Counted from the stretch's first letter, positions 26,076 through 36,211 are shown. The stretch: 64,000 nucleotides of DNA from an uncultured Lachnospiraceae bacterium (GCA_934292725.1 CAKQXY010000003.1:62001-126000), one strand, 5' to 3'. Notes: a model not told the origin generated them from the letters alone. Translations and numbers: made by a program.

Positions 26076-27968
26076 TTACAGTTCTCTTATATAATCTGCT
26101 AACCAGAAAATCAATTCACCAATACGGTACAACTCACTCTCACGGCTGATTTTGTGCCATTGTCTGCGATACTCATAGTACCAGATCTCAAAAGCCTCAG
26201 CAAGTGCTTTTTTATCTGCACACGGATTTTGCTGTCCATCATGCACTTTCTTAAGCACGCCAAACATGGTGTTGATCAGAATCTGGCCTTCTGCCATATG
26301 AAGAATTGGAGCAATATACTTGCGTTTTCCTTCCTCAATTCCAACAAGAAGTGCAGATACCTTCGCCATATCGTTTCTAATTACTTCATTGCATGATGCA
26401 ATCTGCTCTTGTGCATTTTCGGTCTGTTTGTCATATTTCTCCCAAAAAGCAGTTACTTCTCTTTCTGCGACCTGATAACGGCAATTTTCCAGAATACGTA
26501 CAAACTCTCCCCAATCCACAGCTGCCTGATTGCTCATATGACTTATCACTTCAACAAATGAAGCAGAACGATCACCATATTCAATTACTGATATATCAGC
26601 ATTTATCGCTGCCTTTTCTGGAATATCGCTGTTCCAGCTAAATGCAGCTCCATAAATGATACCTACCATGGAAAGTTCTGGATGCTGGAAATGACCAAAA
26701 TCACCCCAGTCAGTATTTAAAAGGCCTTCACCATCATACTTATGCGCAAATGCTGCCATCTGTTTGATATTTTCATAGGCATTATCTAACCGGTGAATTG
26801 CCTGATTCCATCCCTGAACACCTGGACACAGATATTGATGCGCACCATTCTCCCAAAGCTTTTTCACATTGATTTCTCGTGGTGTCGGACTATAATCCCA
26901 AGTCATGCAGATTACATCCTCTGGCAGTTCCTTGATAGCTTCAGGATGTGCAGCAATGATATCTCCCCAGAACATCGGGCGCTTTCCAAGTGCCTTCACA
27001 TGCTCACATACGCGGTTAACCCACTGAACATACATTACATGAGAGCCAATTTCATCTGCTCTTTCTTTTCCTCTTCCTCTTCCAAGGTCAAAGGTTTCAT
27101 CGCAGTTGATATTAAAAAGATTAGAACGAAACAGCGGACTATACTCATCAATTAAACGGCATACTAACTCATATGCTCTGTCATCTGTGCTGTTTAATGT
27201 ATGATGGCACATGCGCTCATAAAATGAAAATGCTGTACCCTCTGCTTCTTCCACTTCTGACAGCTCATGAAATGTTTTTGTACGAAGTACCTTATACAGA
27301 TGACCAAATGTGGCAACAGACGGAACAAGTTCAATGTTTCTCTCTGCACAATATGCATCAAATTCAAGAATATCCTGCGCTGTAAGCGGTGTATCGTCTC
27401 TCCAAACCTCACTCAAACCATCAAATAAAAAGGTGTGCTCAATATAAAGATGCAGCTGGTTAATCTTATAAAGACTGCAGCGATCTGCCAGTTCCTTTAA
27501 ATAGGACATCTTTGGAATACGGCCTCTTGTTACATCCATAAACCAGCCACGCACTGAAAGTGCCGGATAATCCTCGATATACAAACATGGCAGAGAACTT
27601 CCATACTGAATAATAAGCTGGCGAAGCGTCTGAACACCATTAAAAAGACCTTCTTTTTCTGATGCACATATAGTTGCACCCTCTGGTGTGATTTCCAGAC
27701 GATATGCTTCTTTTTCCTTTTTATTTTCTCTTATAATTCCTGCTTCCTCACTCATGCAAAGCACAATGCCCTTATGCGCACCTGATGCACGTCTGTCAAT
27801 CAACAGTTCAATACCTGATGATTTTTTAAGCTGCTCTGCAAGCTGTGATGCATAAAAAAATACTTCCGATGGGCAGCTGCCATCCATTGTAATTCTGCAA
27901 TGGTAATCAAGAAGCAGTCTGCCCTCTCTTTCTTCGATATGCTGCGGTCTAGGCAGTATACGTATCAT
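26076..27968 (-). CDS. GH20-like beta-N-acetylhexosaminidase
   Basis: Glycoside hydrolase family 20-like enzyme (630 aa), predicted to release terminal beta-linked GlcNAc or GalNAc. Residues 1-130 form the GH20b-type N-terminal domain (ending GLFNGVQTLRQLI), then the TIM barrel starts at RGWFMDVTRGRIPK. The catalytic acid pair is Asp290-Glu291 in NINCDETFDLG; the usual GGDE is NCDE here, a variant to note. No signal peptide, so it acts in the cytoplasm. Strong GGAGGAAG ribosome site. Last gene of the GH38-GH130-GH20 unit. It could act on the GlcNAc left after mannose removal. Confidence 0.82.
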   Translation of the reverse strand: MIRILPRPQHIEEREGRLLLDYHCRITMDGSCPSEVFFYASQLAEQLKKSSGIELLIDRRASGAHKGIVLCMSEEAGIIRENKKEKEAYRLEITPEGATICASEKEGLFNGVQTLRQLIIQYGSSLPCLYIEDYPALSVRGWFMDVTRGRIPKMSYLKELADRCSLYKINQLHLYIEHTFLFDGLSEVWRDDTPLTAQDILEFDAYCAERNIELVPSVATFGHLYKVLRTKTFHELSEVEEAEGTAFSFYERMCHHTLNSTDDRAYELVCRLIDEYSPLFRSNLFNINCDETFDLGRGRGKERADEIGSHVMYVQWVNRVCEHVKALGKRPMFWGDIIAAHPEAIKELPEDVICMTWDYSPTPREINVKKLWENGAHQYLCPGVQGWNQAIHRLDNAYENIKQMAAFAHKYDGEGLLNTDWGDFGHFQHPELSMVGIIYGAAFSWNSDIPEKAAINADISVIEYGDRSASFVEVISHMSNQAAVDWGEFVRILENCRYQVAEREVTAFWEKYDKQTENAQEQIASCNEVIRNDMAKVSALLVGIEEGKRKYIAPILHMAEGQILINTMFGVLKKVHDGQQNPCADKKALAEAFEIWYYEYRRQWHKISRESELYRIGELIFWLADYIREL

Positions 27969-28015
27969 TTTTTCTTCCTCCTTTTATATCCCTTACTATT
28001 ATAATTAGCGACTAC

Positions 28016-29005
28016 TTACAGTGAATTTGTCTTCATCCATGTCATCAGTTCATCAATTGTTGTAAAAGCAAGTCCTGTTACTGTATCAGCGCAGCCATAA
28101 TAGATTGCAATTCTGCCTGTTGCGGAATCAGTAAGTGTTGCACACGGGAATACAACATTTGGAACATCGCCTCTAAGCTCATAATCAGTTGCTGGTCCTA
28201 AAATGTAATACTTGCTGCGATATTTTACCTTCCACGGCTGCTCAAGATCAAGAAGTGCACAGCCCATACGATATACAAAGCCGCTGCATGTTCTAAGAAC
28301 GCCATGATAGATCAAAAGCCATCCTTCATCTGTCTCAATCGGAACTGGTCCTGGTCCGATCTTTACAGACTGCCATGCTGAAGCATCTCCTCCATATGTT
28401 CCCATCACAAAACGATGGCGGCCCCAATATTCAAGATCCGGGCTCTGACTATAGAAGATATCACCAAATGGTGTATGTCCTGTATCACTCGGACGAGACA
28501 ACATTGCAAATTTTCCATCAATCTTTCTTGGGAAGAGAACGCCGTTGCGGTTGTATGGTAAAAATGCATTTTCAAGCTGTACAAATGTCTTAAAATCAAA
28601 TGTATATGCAACACCGATTGTCGGACCATGATAGCCATTACACCAGGTAATATAGTAACGATCTTCAATAAAGCACACTCTTGGATCATAGCGATACTCT
28701 CTATTTAAAATCTCTGGATCAGCTCCTTCAAAACGAATCGGCTCATGATTGATCTCCCAGTGAATAGCATCCTTACTAAAGCCTGCATAGATATCCATGC
28801 TCACGCCAAGGCTGTCGCAGCGGAATACACCTGCAAATCCATCCTCAAACGGTACTACTGCACTGTTAAAGATACTATTAGATGTTGGAATTGCGTATCT
28901 GTCAATAATCGGGTTTTCTGTGTAACGCCATACTGGGCGCGGGTAATCCTGTGGCTTTTCCTGCCACGGTATATTTGCTAATTCTTTTCCTATAATCTTT
29001 GCCAT
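28016..29005 (-). CDS. GH130 beta-mannoside phosphorylase/hydrolase
   Basis: Glycoside hydrolase family 130 protein (329 aa, five-bladed beta-propeller). The family motif is YDPRVCFIEDRYYITW with catalytic Asp107; NSAVVPFEDGFAGVFRCDS and GPGPVPIETDEGWLLIYHG are also typical, and GDVPNVVFPCATL lies near the C-terminus. Members phosphorolyse beta-1,4-mannosyl-GlcNAc, mannosyl-glucose or manno-oligosaccharides; with alpha-mannosidases next door, Man-beta-1,4-GlcNAc phosphorolysis is my preferred reading. Subfamily assignment needs phylogeny. Cytoplasmic; lies between GH38 and GH20. Confidence 0.87.
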   Translation of the reverse strand: MAKIIGKELANIPWQEKPQDYPRPVWRYTENPIIDRYAIPTSNSIFNSAVVPFEDGFAGVFRCDSLGVSMDIYAGFSKDAIHWEINHEPIRFEGADPEILNREYRYDPRVCFIEDRYYITWCNGYHGPTIGVAYTFDFKTFVQLENAFLPYNRNGVLFPRKIDGKFAMLSRPSDTGHTPFGDIFYSQSPDLEYWGRHRFVMGTYGGDASAWQSVKIGPGPVPIETDEGWLLIYHGVLRTCSGFVYRMGCALLDLEQPWKVKYRSKYYILGPATDYELRGDVPNVVFPCATLTDSATGRIAIYYGCADTVTGLAFTTIDELMTWMKTNSL

Positions 29006-29049
29006 TTTTTATTCCTTTCCAATCTTACTTATTTTTTATAATACTTATC

Positions 29050-32000
29050 TTAGAAACGAACACGGTAAGTTTGAATCTCATATGGTTTAACTGTAATTTC
29101 AAATCCCTCACCATCTGTTTCTATTGTTTGTTTTATCTCTTCAAGACAATTGCAGCTTTCTACTGAAGAGATCTTTTCTCCAAAGAAGAGATGTGCCTTT
29201 GTCTTTGCATTTTCAGACTCATACAGACGTACAATAATGCCATCATCATCCTCTGCCATCTTTACTGTTTCAATGATAACATTTGACTTGTCCACCCATA
29301 CAAAGCTATTCTGACATCCTGCATGTCCGCCCTCTTCACTAAGGAGCGGCTGATTCAGTTTCATAGCCTCCTGTACTGTATTAGCCTGTCTCCAGCCTTC
29401 TGCATGCGGATATAATGCATAAGTAAATGTATGCTCTTCCTGATCCGCCGTTGGATTTGGCTCAATTCCTGACTTAATCAGCGTCAATGTCATAATACCA
29501 TCAAGTGCTGAATGACCATACTTGCAGTCATTTAACAAGCTAACACCATAATGTCCCTCTGACATATCCATCCACTTCTGTCCGCAGCTTTCAAAACGCG
29601 CTTCATCCCAGCTAGTGTTGCGATGAATCTTTCTTGTCAGATTTCCAAACTGAATATCAAACGCAGCTTCATCTGTATGAAGATCAACCGGGAAGTGAAC
29701 TTTAAGCAGGTGCTGATGCTCCTTCCAGTCTACATAAGTATCAAAACGAATTACTGCGCTGTCTGCATAAAATGTAATCTTCTGACGAATTACTGATTTA
29801 CTGATCCTTCTTTCAAGCATAACGCAGACACAAACATCTCCAATGTCTGTCCACTCAAAGCTTGTAAGATCAGAAGCTTCCCATCCCTTTTCCGTATAGT
29901 ACATATCAATATCCCAATTGTCGAAGTTCATTGGTTTATCCTCGTACATAACCATACGATTGCCCTTCTGGCCTTCTTTCAATACTTCACGCTCATTCTT
30001 CTTATCATACAAACGAGCAAGCATTCCATTCTCATCAAACACAACTGTATAAAACGGTGTCTCAAGCTTTTTGTTTCCTGCTGTATTCTCAATTGAATAC
30101 CACATTTTTGATATATCTTTTTCAATTTTCGCTTTTTTATAAACACGGCTTCCTTTTGACGGAAGTTTCTTTAATGATACAACTGCACCATCATTTGTGT
30201 GCTGAACTGGATAGATGACACCGTCAGCATCCTCAAGCGCCTCTGCATCGCAACCCTCTGGAAGACGTACTACATCATCGCGTGTAAAGCCAAGTGTATT
30301 GAATACGGTAATGCCATCGCCCTCACCAGCAAGTGCCTTTGTGCGCTCACCGATCAGCTCATGTGCCTCGCAAAGAAGCTCTTCATACTCCTTCTTTGAT
30401 ACCTCATAAACCTCATGAATGGCAGAACCTGGTAAAATATCGTGGAACTGATTTAGTAAAATAACCTTCCACATGCGCTCAAGCGTTTCCTTTGGATAAG
30501 AAATTCCCTTTTTCTTTGCAAGCAGCGATAACAGCTCTAAATCCATCATTGCAAGCTCGCTCTTTCTGTTTCCCTTTTTATTTCTTCCCATAGATGTAAG
30601 GGTTCCTCTGTGATACTCAAAGTACAGCTCACCCTCCCATACTGGAAGACGCTTATGATTTCTGACACGCTCGTCAAGGCGCTCAAAATACTCAACAGGA
30701 CTTTCCTGTACTACCTTTGGAATGCCAGCTATTCCCTGTTCCAAACGAGAAGAACACTCTAACATTTGTCTTGTCGGACCGCCGCCGCCATCGCCATAGC
30801 CATAGCATATCAGCACTTCATTATTAAGATCCTTATTCTGGTAGCGTTCCCACGCACCGATAACGGCATCTGCGTCAAGCATACCATTGTAGGTTGTAAA
30901 ATGAGTATTTTTAATATCCTGTCCGACACCAGGAGTTGTAATCAAATGGGTCAGGATACCTGTTCCATCAATTCCTTTCCATAAAAAAGTATCATTAGGG
31001 AATTTATCAATCTGATTCCATGCAAGCTTTGTTGTCATGAAATACTCAATTCCACATTCCTTCATAATCTGCGGAAGAGCACCGCTGTATCCAAACACAT
31101 CTGGCAGCCACAAAATCTTGCTGTCAATGCCAAATTCTTCCTTAAAGAACTGTTTTCCGTAAAGGAACTGTCTGACAAGTGATTCTCCGGATGTCAGATT
31201 ACAGTCAGCCTCTAGCCACATTCCGCCTTCTGGAATCCATCTGCCTTCCTTTACACGCTCCTTTAACTTTTCATAGACCTCAGGATAACGTTCCTTTAAG
31301 AACACATAAAGCTGTGGCTGACTTGACATAAATTTATAATTCGGATACTCCTCCATCAGCTTTAACACTGTAGAAAAGCTTCTTGCCGTCTTTTCTCTTG
31401 TCTGAGATACTGTCCACCACCATGCAACATCAATATGTGTATGACCGATACTAGATGCTATAATCTCATCATGACTAGACAATTCAGGATTCTTGTATAA
31501 ATGCTCATTTATGTATTCTTGCGCTGCTGCAACGGATGCATCAAACTCTGGCGAATGCGGTGTGCGAAGATCCAATAAATTCAATGCACCATTTAATACT
31601 TCAACAATAAGGCTTCTTGTACGTCCCTGCATCATTCTATTGTAATGATATGCATCTGCCGGTGCCTTCAAATCATAATAAAGCTTTAATAAAGCAAGAT
31701 CTGTCTCTGATGCTGTTACCATCAGAGAAAACTCATTGTGAAGTATTCCTGTGTAAGCCTGCAGATCAAGCGTATACGTCTCTCCTGCTTTGGCGCAGTC
31801 TGTAAGTCGAACCTCCCTATGGTTCATATCCTGCCCCTGCGTCACTTTTCCATTTACAAACAGCAAAAACTGCGGATTGCGTCCGTCATCCCATTCCTCA
31901 ATTTGTGTATGGATTTTTAAGAAAATACACTTTCCATCCATCGACTGTGGAACTGTAAATTGAGAGCGGAACCAATAATATGTATCCTTACCGTACCATC

Positions 32001-32172
32001 TGTCCTTTGCACTGTCAAAGTTTTCCCACGGTGTCTCATCTTTATCCGCTTCACAAGGACGCATAAAGAGTTTCTTTTTTATCTGCCATTTTGTAATATC
32101 AATATGCTGGCGGTCAATAAGCGGTCTTAGTTCATTAAGAATTACCCAGACACGCTCATCTAAATATCTCAT
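29050..32172 (-). CDS. GH38 alpha-mannosidase
   Basis: Retaining alpha-mannosidase of family GH38, 1040 aa. The zinc site GHTHIDVAWWW places His244, His246 and Asp248; the nucleophile is Asp358 in WLPDVFGYSGALPQIM. A beta-sandwich N-terminal domain precedes the catalytic barrel and the C-terminal half holds the middle helical and beta domains. I used the second ATG (MRYLDERVW); the first, four codons earlier, abuts AAAGGA with no spacer. No signal peptide, so mannosides are hydrolysed in the cytoplasm. First gene of the GH38-GH130-GH20 transcription unit. Confidence 0.92.
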   Translation of the reverse strand: MRYLDERVWVILNELRPLIDRQHIDITKWQIKKKLFMRPCEADKDETPWENFDSAKDRWYGKDTYYWFRSQFTVPQSMDGKCIFLKIHTQIEEWDDGRNPQFLLFVNGKVTQGQDMNHREVRLTDCAKAGETYTLDLQAYTGILHNEFSLMVTASETDLALLKLYYDLKAPADAYHYNRMMQGRTRSLIVEVLNGALNLLDLRTPHSPEFDASVAAAQEYINEHLYKNPELSSHDEIIASSIGHTHIDVAWWWTVSQTREKTARSFSTVLKLMEEYPNYKFMSSQPQLYVFLKERYPEVYEKLKERVKEGRWIPEGGMWLEADCNLTSGESLVRQFLYGKQFFKEEFGIDSKILWLPDVFGYSGALPQIMKECGIEYFMTTKLAWNQIDKFPNDTFLWKGIDGTGILTHLITTPGVGQDIKNTHFTTYNGMLDADAVIGAWERYQNKDLNNEVLICYGYGDGGGGPTRQMLECSSRLEQGIAGIPKVVQESPVEYFERLDERVRNHKRLPVWEGELYFEYHRGTLTSMGRNKKGNRKSELAMMDLELLSLLAKKKGISYPKETLERMWKVILLNQFHDILPGSAIHEVYEVSKKEYEELLCEAHELIGERTKALAGEGDGITVFNTLGFTRDDVVRLPEGCDAEALEDADGVIYPVQHTNDGAVVSLKKLPSKGSRVYKKAKIEKDISKMWYSIENTAGNKKLETPFYTVVFDENGMLARLYDKKNEREVLKEGQKGNRMVMYEDKPMNFDNWDIDMYYTEKGWEASDLTSFEWTDIGDVCVCVMLERRISKSVIRQKITFYADSAVIRFDTYVDWKEHQHLLKVHFPVDLHTDEAAFDIQFGNLTRKIHRNTSWDEARFESCGQKWMDMSEGHYGVSLLNDCKYGHSALDGIMTLTLIKSGIEPNPTADQEEHTFTYALYPHAEGWRQANTVQEAMKLNQPLLSEEGGHAGCQNSFVWVDKSNVIIETVKMAEDDDGIIVRLYESENAKTKAHLFFGEKISSVESCNCLEEIKQTIETDGEGFEITVKPYEIQTYRVRF

Positions 32173-32206
32173 GCAGTATACCATTCCTTTCTGTAATCGT
32201 TATTAT

Positions 32207-32274
32207 TTCGCAATGTTAACATATGTTAATTCTATTATCAAAATACGTTTCTTTGTTTCTTAACATATTGCGAA
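32207..32274. promoter_or_regulatory. Inverted repeats in GH38 leader (candidate operator or stem)
   Basis: TTCGCAATGTTAA (32207-32219) and TTAACATATTGCGAA (32260-32274) are inverted copies, differing by a two-base insertion. The left copy overlaps a perfect 14-bp palindrome TTAACATATGTTAA (32216-32229). All lie between the GH38 promoter and its start codon, where a repressor or an mRNA stem could act. Confidence 0.5.
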
Positions 32275-32295
32275 GGTTGTTTCCTTATATTTCAT

Positions 32296-32324
32296 ATAAT
32301 AGTATAGGTTTTTTCATCTGTCAA
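32296..32324 (-). promoter_or_regulatory. Sigma-A promoter of GH38-GH130-GH20 unit
   Basis: Minus-strand TTGACA (32319-32324), 17-bp spacer, TATTAT (32296-32301). The -35 is a perfect consensus match. A leader of roughly 115 bp separates it from the GH38 start and contains the inverted repeats. Confidence 0.75.
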
Positions 32325-32419
32325 GGCTTTTTTTGTTGATTTTTTATATATTTGTGTAACGATGCTATAACACAAGTGTATTTTTTCTTTTAACAATATG
32401 TTACTTTAATTTTTATATT

Positions 32420-32450
32420 AAAAGCAGGGTAAGCTAACAATTTACCCTGC
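32420..32450 (-). terminator. Terminator after GH3 gene
   Basis: Arms GCAGGGTAA (32424-32432) and TTACCCTGC (32442-32450) form a 9-bp stem. On the minus strand it is followed by TTTTAAT and preceded by an A-run, so it ends the GH125-GH3 unit; the plus strand has an even better T7 run. It separates the two glycosidase units. Confidence 0.8.
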
Positions 32451-32464
32451 TTTTTTTGTTTTTG

Positions 32465-34786
32465 TTAAAGTGTGATTGTCTGTCTGTCCCAGATCTTTCC
32501 CTGATCCATCAAAAGAATTTCAAATTCGCCAGGTTCCACAACCTGTTTCATCTGAAGATTCCATATCGTAAAGGCATCCTTGTCAAGCACAATTGAAATC
32601 TGCTTTGTCTGTCCTGCCTTTAGACTTGTCTTTGTAAATCCCTTCAATTCACGTACACGCCGCACAGTACTTGCTGCAATATCACGCACATAAAGCTGCG
32701 GAACTGCAAAATCATCTGCATCTGACTTATTTGATACAGAAAATGTAACCTTATATGTAAAGCTGTCATGATCTGTCTCTTTTTGCAGTGTCATATTTTC
32801 ATACGAAAGCTGTCCATAGCCAAATCCCTCGCCAAATTCATACAGCGCATGATCTTCTTCATCCCAATATTTCATCGCCTCATATGAGCGTTTTGGATTG
32901 TAATAAACAGGTAGCTGACCTACATGAGCCGGTATGGAAATCGGCAGACGGCCAGACGGGCTTTCCTGTCCGTAAAGAAGCTGTGCCAATGCAAGTCCAC
33001 CATATGGGCCAGGATAAAAGCTGTAAAGAAGTGCATCTGTCTTTGATGCAATCTCTGAAATGGCATATGGTCTTCCAGCAACTACAATGCTAATCAGCGG
33101 TTTATTTGATTCCCGCACAAACAAAAACCAGTCTAGCTGATCACCTGGAAGAGAAAGCGTACTGCTGTCCATACCCTCTCCGCAGTCCATAGCCCACGCT
33201 TCTCTATTTTTGCGGACTAAATCACTGTCTTTTGAATCTTTTTGTGTGCCCTGTACAACAGCCGCTCCATTGTTATCAAACAATGCACCTCCAAATCGGC
33301 TTGATGAACCGCCAATTGCCATAATCACCACATCAGCCCAGTCTATAAGTTCTTGAACTTCCTTTTTCTTTTCTTCTGTCAGAGCTGTATAGCTGCAGGT
33401 TTTAATTATTCTGTCGCCTGCAAGATATTCCAATCCCTTTAAAAGTGTAAAGCTGTTTTCATCACTTACTGGAGGCGTATAATCGCCAAGCATTCGATAG
33501 ATATCATCTGCACTCGGTCCAAGAACAAGAATCTTTTGATCCGAAGTTTTCAGTGGAAGCACATCCTGATTTTTTAACAGTACAACAGATTCTCTTGCCA
33601 ACTGTAAGCTCTGTGGGTACTTTTCCATAGTATAGCTCTCTTCTTTAGAATCCTCTGGCAGATACGGATGTTCAAAAAGACCCTGCTCAAATTTTAATGT
33701 CAGAACTCTTTTCACAGCCTCATCTAAAAGCGGCTCATCTAAAAGTCCGTCCTTAACAGCATCTTCAAGATATGGAAAAACATTATCCCACAAGCTTACA
33801 TCGACACCTGCAAAAAGTGCCAGTGCTGCTGCATGCGGCTCATCTCCAACTGCCTCCTGCAAACGGTCCAATGCGACACCATCTGCCATGACAATTCCAT
33901 CAAATCCAAATTCATCGCGAAGAATTTCTGTCAATAAATGACGATTCATATGACAGTAAACACCATCAATTTCATTGTACGCTGCCATAACACCTTTAAC
34001 ACCAGCCTCGCAGCATGCCTTCGCTGCCGGAAGATGAATCTCACGCAGTTCCCGCTCTCCAATACGTGCTGCGCTGGCATTGACGCCTCCTGTTGTCTCT
34101 CCCTGAGCACAAAAATGCTTTGCGACCATAGCAACACCTTCTGACTGTGTGCCCTCTACTGCTGCTTTTGCAAAACAGCTGCACAGATATGGATCCTCGC
34201 CAAAACATTCCTCTGTACGTCCCCATCTTGGATCTCTTGCTACATCAAGTGCCGAAACAAGAGACAAATTAACACCCATCTGTTTTAACTGATGCGCACA
34301 AACACTCACTGCCTCTTTATAAAGCTTTGGATCAAACGTAGCTCCTGCTGCCAGATTAACAGGCAGCAAATATCCATCAAGTGCCTGATGACCATGTGGA
34401 CACTCTGAACTTAGTAAAAGCGGAATGCCAAGACGTGAATGCTCCAGACAGCAGCGCTGCAGCAAATTATAACCTTTTACGGCATATTCTTTTGAAAGAC
34501 CGTTTTCTTCAGTCTTTGCTGACCATGGGTCAGCGCGGTATAAGCCGTATACCACACCAAGTCCGCCAAAATATTTAGCTTCCTCAATTGTTTCTTTTGT
34601 CAGCGTTATCTCATCGCCTTTTCTTTCATATGCACGAAATCCATACAGGCGCTGATTCAGCTGTCCTACCTTCTCACGAAGCGTCATGTGTGACAGCAGA
34701 TCATTTACACGCTCTGCTGTTGGAAGTGACGCATCTTTATAACGAAACATCTGTGTTTTTTGCTCTTCTTTTTGAATCTCACCCAT
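32465..34786 (-). CDS. GH3 beta-glycosidase
   Basis: Family GH3 exo-glycosidase (773 aa). The N-terminal barrel runs to about residue 340, with KHFCAQGETTGG (from residue 223) and the nucleophile Asp302 in GIVMADGVALD, where the usual SDW is ADG. The alpha/beta sandwich follows (VVLLKNQDVLPL, VVIMAIGGSSSRFGG) and a fibronectin III-like C-terminal domain (LPQLYVRDIAAS, RVRELKGFTKTSLKAGQ). No signal peptide. Specificity (beta-glucoside, xyloside, mannoside or GlcNAc) cannot be settled. Second gene after GH125, 27 bp downstream. Confidence 0.88.
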   Translation of the reverse strand: MGEIQKEEQKTQMFRYKDASLPTAERVNDLLSHMTLREKVGQLNQRLYGFRAYERKGDEITLTKETIEEAKYFGGLGVVYGLYRADPWSAKTEENGLSKEYAVKGYNLLQRCCLEHSRLGIPLLLSSECPHGHQALDGYLLPVNLAAGATFDPKLYKEAVSVCAHQLKQMGVNLSLVSALDVARDPRWGRTEECFGEDPYLCSCFAKAAVEGTQSEGVAMVAKHFCAQGETTGGVNASAARIGERELREIHLPAAKACCEAGVKGVMAAYNEIDGVYCHMNRHLLTEILRDEFGFDGIVMADGVALDRLQEAVGDEPHAAALALFAGVDVSLWDNVFPYLEDAVKDGLLDEPLLDEAVKRVLTLKFEQGLFEHPYLPEDSKEESYTMEKYPQSLQLARESVVLLKNQDVLPLKTSDQKILVLGPSADDIYRMLGDYTPPVSDENSFTLLKGLEYLAGDRIIKTCSYTALTEEKKKEVQELIDWADVVIMAIGGSSSRFGGALFDNNGAAVVQGTQKDSKDSDLVRKNREAWAMDCGEGMDSSTLSLPGDQLDWFLFVRESNKPLISIVVAGRPYAISEIASKTDALLYSFYPGPYGGLALAQLLYGQESPSGRLPISIPAHVGQLPVYYNPKRSYEAMKYWDEEDHALYEFGEGFGYGQLSYENMTLQKETDHDSFTYKVTFSVSNKSDADDFAVPQLYVRDIAASTVRRVRELKGFTKTSLKAGQTKQISIVLDKDAFTIWNLQMKQVVEPGEFEILLMDQGKIWDRQTITL

Positions 34787-34813
34787 AGCTTGATGCTCCT
34801 ATCACAATGATTT

Positions 34814-36142
34814 TTAATCGCGGTTTGTCAGTCCACAATACTCCATTGCATATAATGCAAATAATGAATTTGCCCATGCAAACCACTCTCTTGTAAATGC
34901 TGTCGGATCATTGCTGTTAAATCCTTCATGCATAAGGCGTGTTCCTGCATCCGTTGCAAGAAGTGTCTGCATAAGACCGGTCTTTTCTTCTTCATCATTT
35001 GATGTAAGTCCCTGCATTGCAAGCGCAATGTGCCAGATGTAGCCAGAAGGTGTATGCGGACTTCCCACTCCCTTTGCCGCACTTCCTTCATAATAAAATG
35101 GATTTTTACTGCTCAATACCCACTTTCTTGTATTCTGATAGCGCTCATCACTTGCATCACACCAGCCAAGCCATGGCATAGACAACAGATTTGGCACGTT
35201 TGCATCATCCATCCAAACATCATTGCCATATCCATCTGTCTCATAAACGTATGTTTCTCCAATACCCTCAAGATTACGTACTGCATAGGAATCAATGCCC
35301 ATTTCAATCTCTTTTTTGAGCGTTAAAGCTTCTTTTGTCATCTCTTCATCATGATATTTGTCTGCTGCATATTCTGCCAGATAGCCAAGAACAACGCTTG
35401 CAAACATATTAGATGGTACAAGATAACCATAACGGCAGGCATCATCACTCGGGCGAAATCCTGACCATGTCATACCAGTGTAAGCAGTAGGCTCGCCTTT
35501 TCCATCATTTGAGAGAGTATCTGTTGGCGGACAGTTTGTTCTTCTAAAATAGTAAGAAGACTCGTTATCGTGGTTCTGCTCTGTCTTCCATGTATCTAAA
35601 ATGCGGCGAAATGCCTTCTTTACTTCTGGTGAAAAAACAGTTTCATCACCTGTTGCCTCGTAATAACTATGAAGCAGCCACAATGGATAGCAAAGAGAGT
35701 CAACCTCATATTTTCTCTCCCATTCCCAATCATTAGACTCAGTATCGTCCTTCTCCCAGCAATGACCGTTTTCCTCTTCATTAAAGGCATTTGCATAAGG
35801 ATCAATTGTAATATAACGCATCTGTCTTTGAATCAATCCTGCAATCATATGTCTGATCTGCAAAAACTCTTTTGCGAATGGCAGATAATGTACCACCTGT
35901 GCAGATGAATCTCTAAGCCACATTGCTTCAATATCACCTGTAAATACATACGTTTCTCCATTTTCAAGCAGTTTTGTTGTGGTATCTGCGGTACTCACAA
36001 AACATTTCTGAAACATTTCCTCAAAAATTTCCTGCTGCTCTTTTGTAAAACCCTTCTCACGTAAAACTTCTTTTCCTTCCTGCGCAAGTTTCTTTGCCAG
36101 AACTGAAATTTCTTCTCCTAGCTGAATCTTCTGTGTTAACAT
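34814..36142 (-). CDS. GH125 exo-alpha-1,6-mannosidase-type glycosidase
   Basis: Family GH125 (formerly DUF1237, metal-independent alpha-mannosidase), 442 aa, predicted (alpha/alpha)6 barrel. Typical segments are ETYVFTGDIEAMWLRDSSAQ (about residues 64-83), CPPTDTLSNDGKGEP, SGFRPSDDACRYGYLVPSNM and the C-terminal HEGFNSNDPTAFTREWFAWANSLFA. Characterised homologues release terminal alpha-1,6-mannose by inversion. The ATG of MLTQKIQLG has AAAGGAG upstream; an in-frame TTG 13 codons earlier is not used in my call. First gene of the GH125-GH3 unit, divergent from the LacI regulator. Confidence 0.92.
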   Translation of the reverse strand: MLTQKIQLGEEISVLAKKLAQEGKEVLREKGFTKEQQEIFEEMFQKCFVSTADTTTKLLENGETYVFTGDIEAMWLRDSSAQVVHYLPFAKEFLQIRHMIAGLIQRQMRYITIDPYANAFNEEENGHCWEKDDTESNDWEWERKYEVDSLCYPLWLLHSYYEATGDETVFSPEVKKAFRRILDTWKTEQNHDNESSYYFRRTNCPPTDTLSNDGKGEPTAYTGMTWSGFRPSDDACRYGYLVPSNMFASVVLGYLAEYAADKYHDEEMTKEALTLKKEIEMGIDSYAVRNLEGIGETYVYETDGYGNDVWMDDANVPNLLSMPWLGWCDASDERYQNTRKWVLSSKNPFYYEGSAAKGVGSPHTPSGYIWHIALAMQGLTSNDEEEKTGLMQTLLATDAGTRLMHEGFNSNDPTAFTREWFAWANSLFALYAMEYCGLTNRD

Positions 36143-36211
36143 TTTTTTACGTTTCTCCTTTCGTTTCCAAATAAATTGCAATGTTTTATTAAATATTTGC
36201 CATTTATTGAG

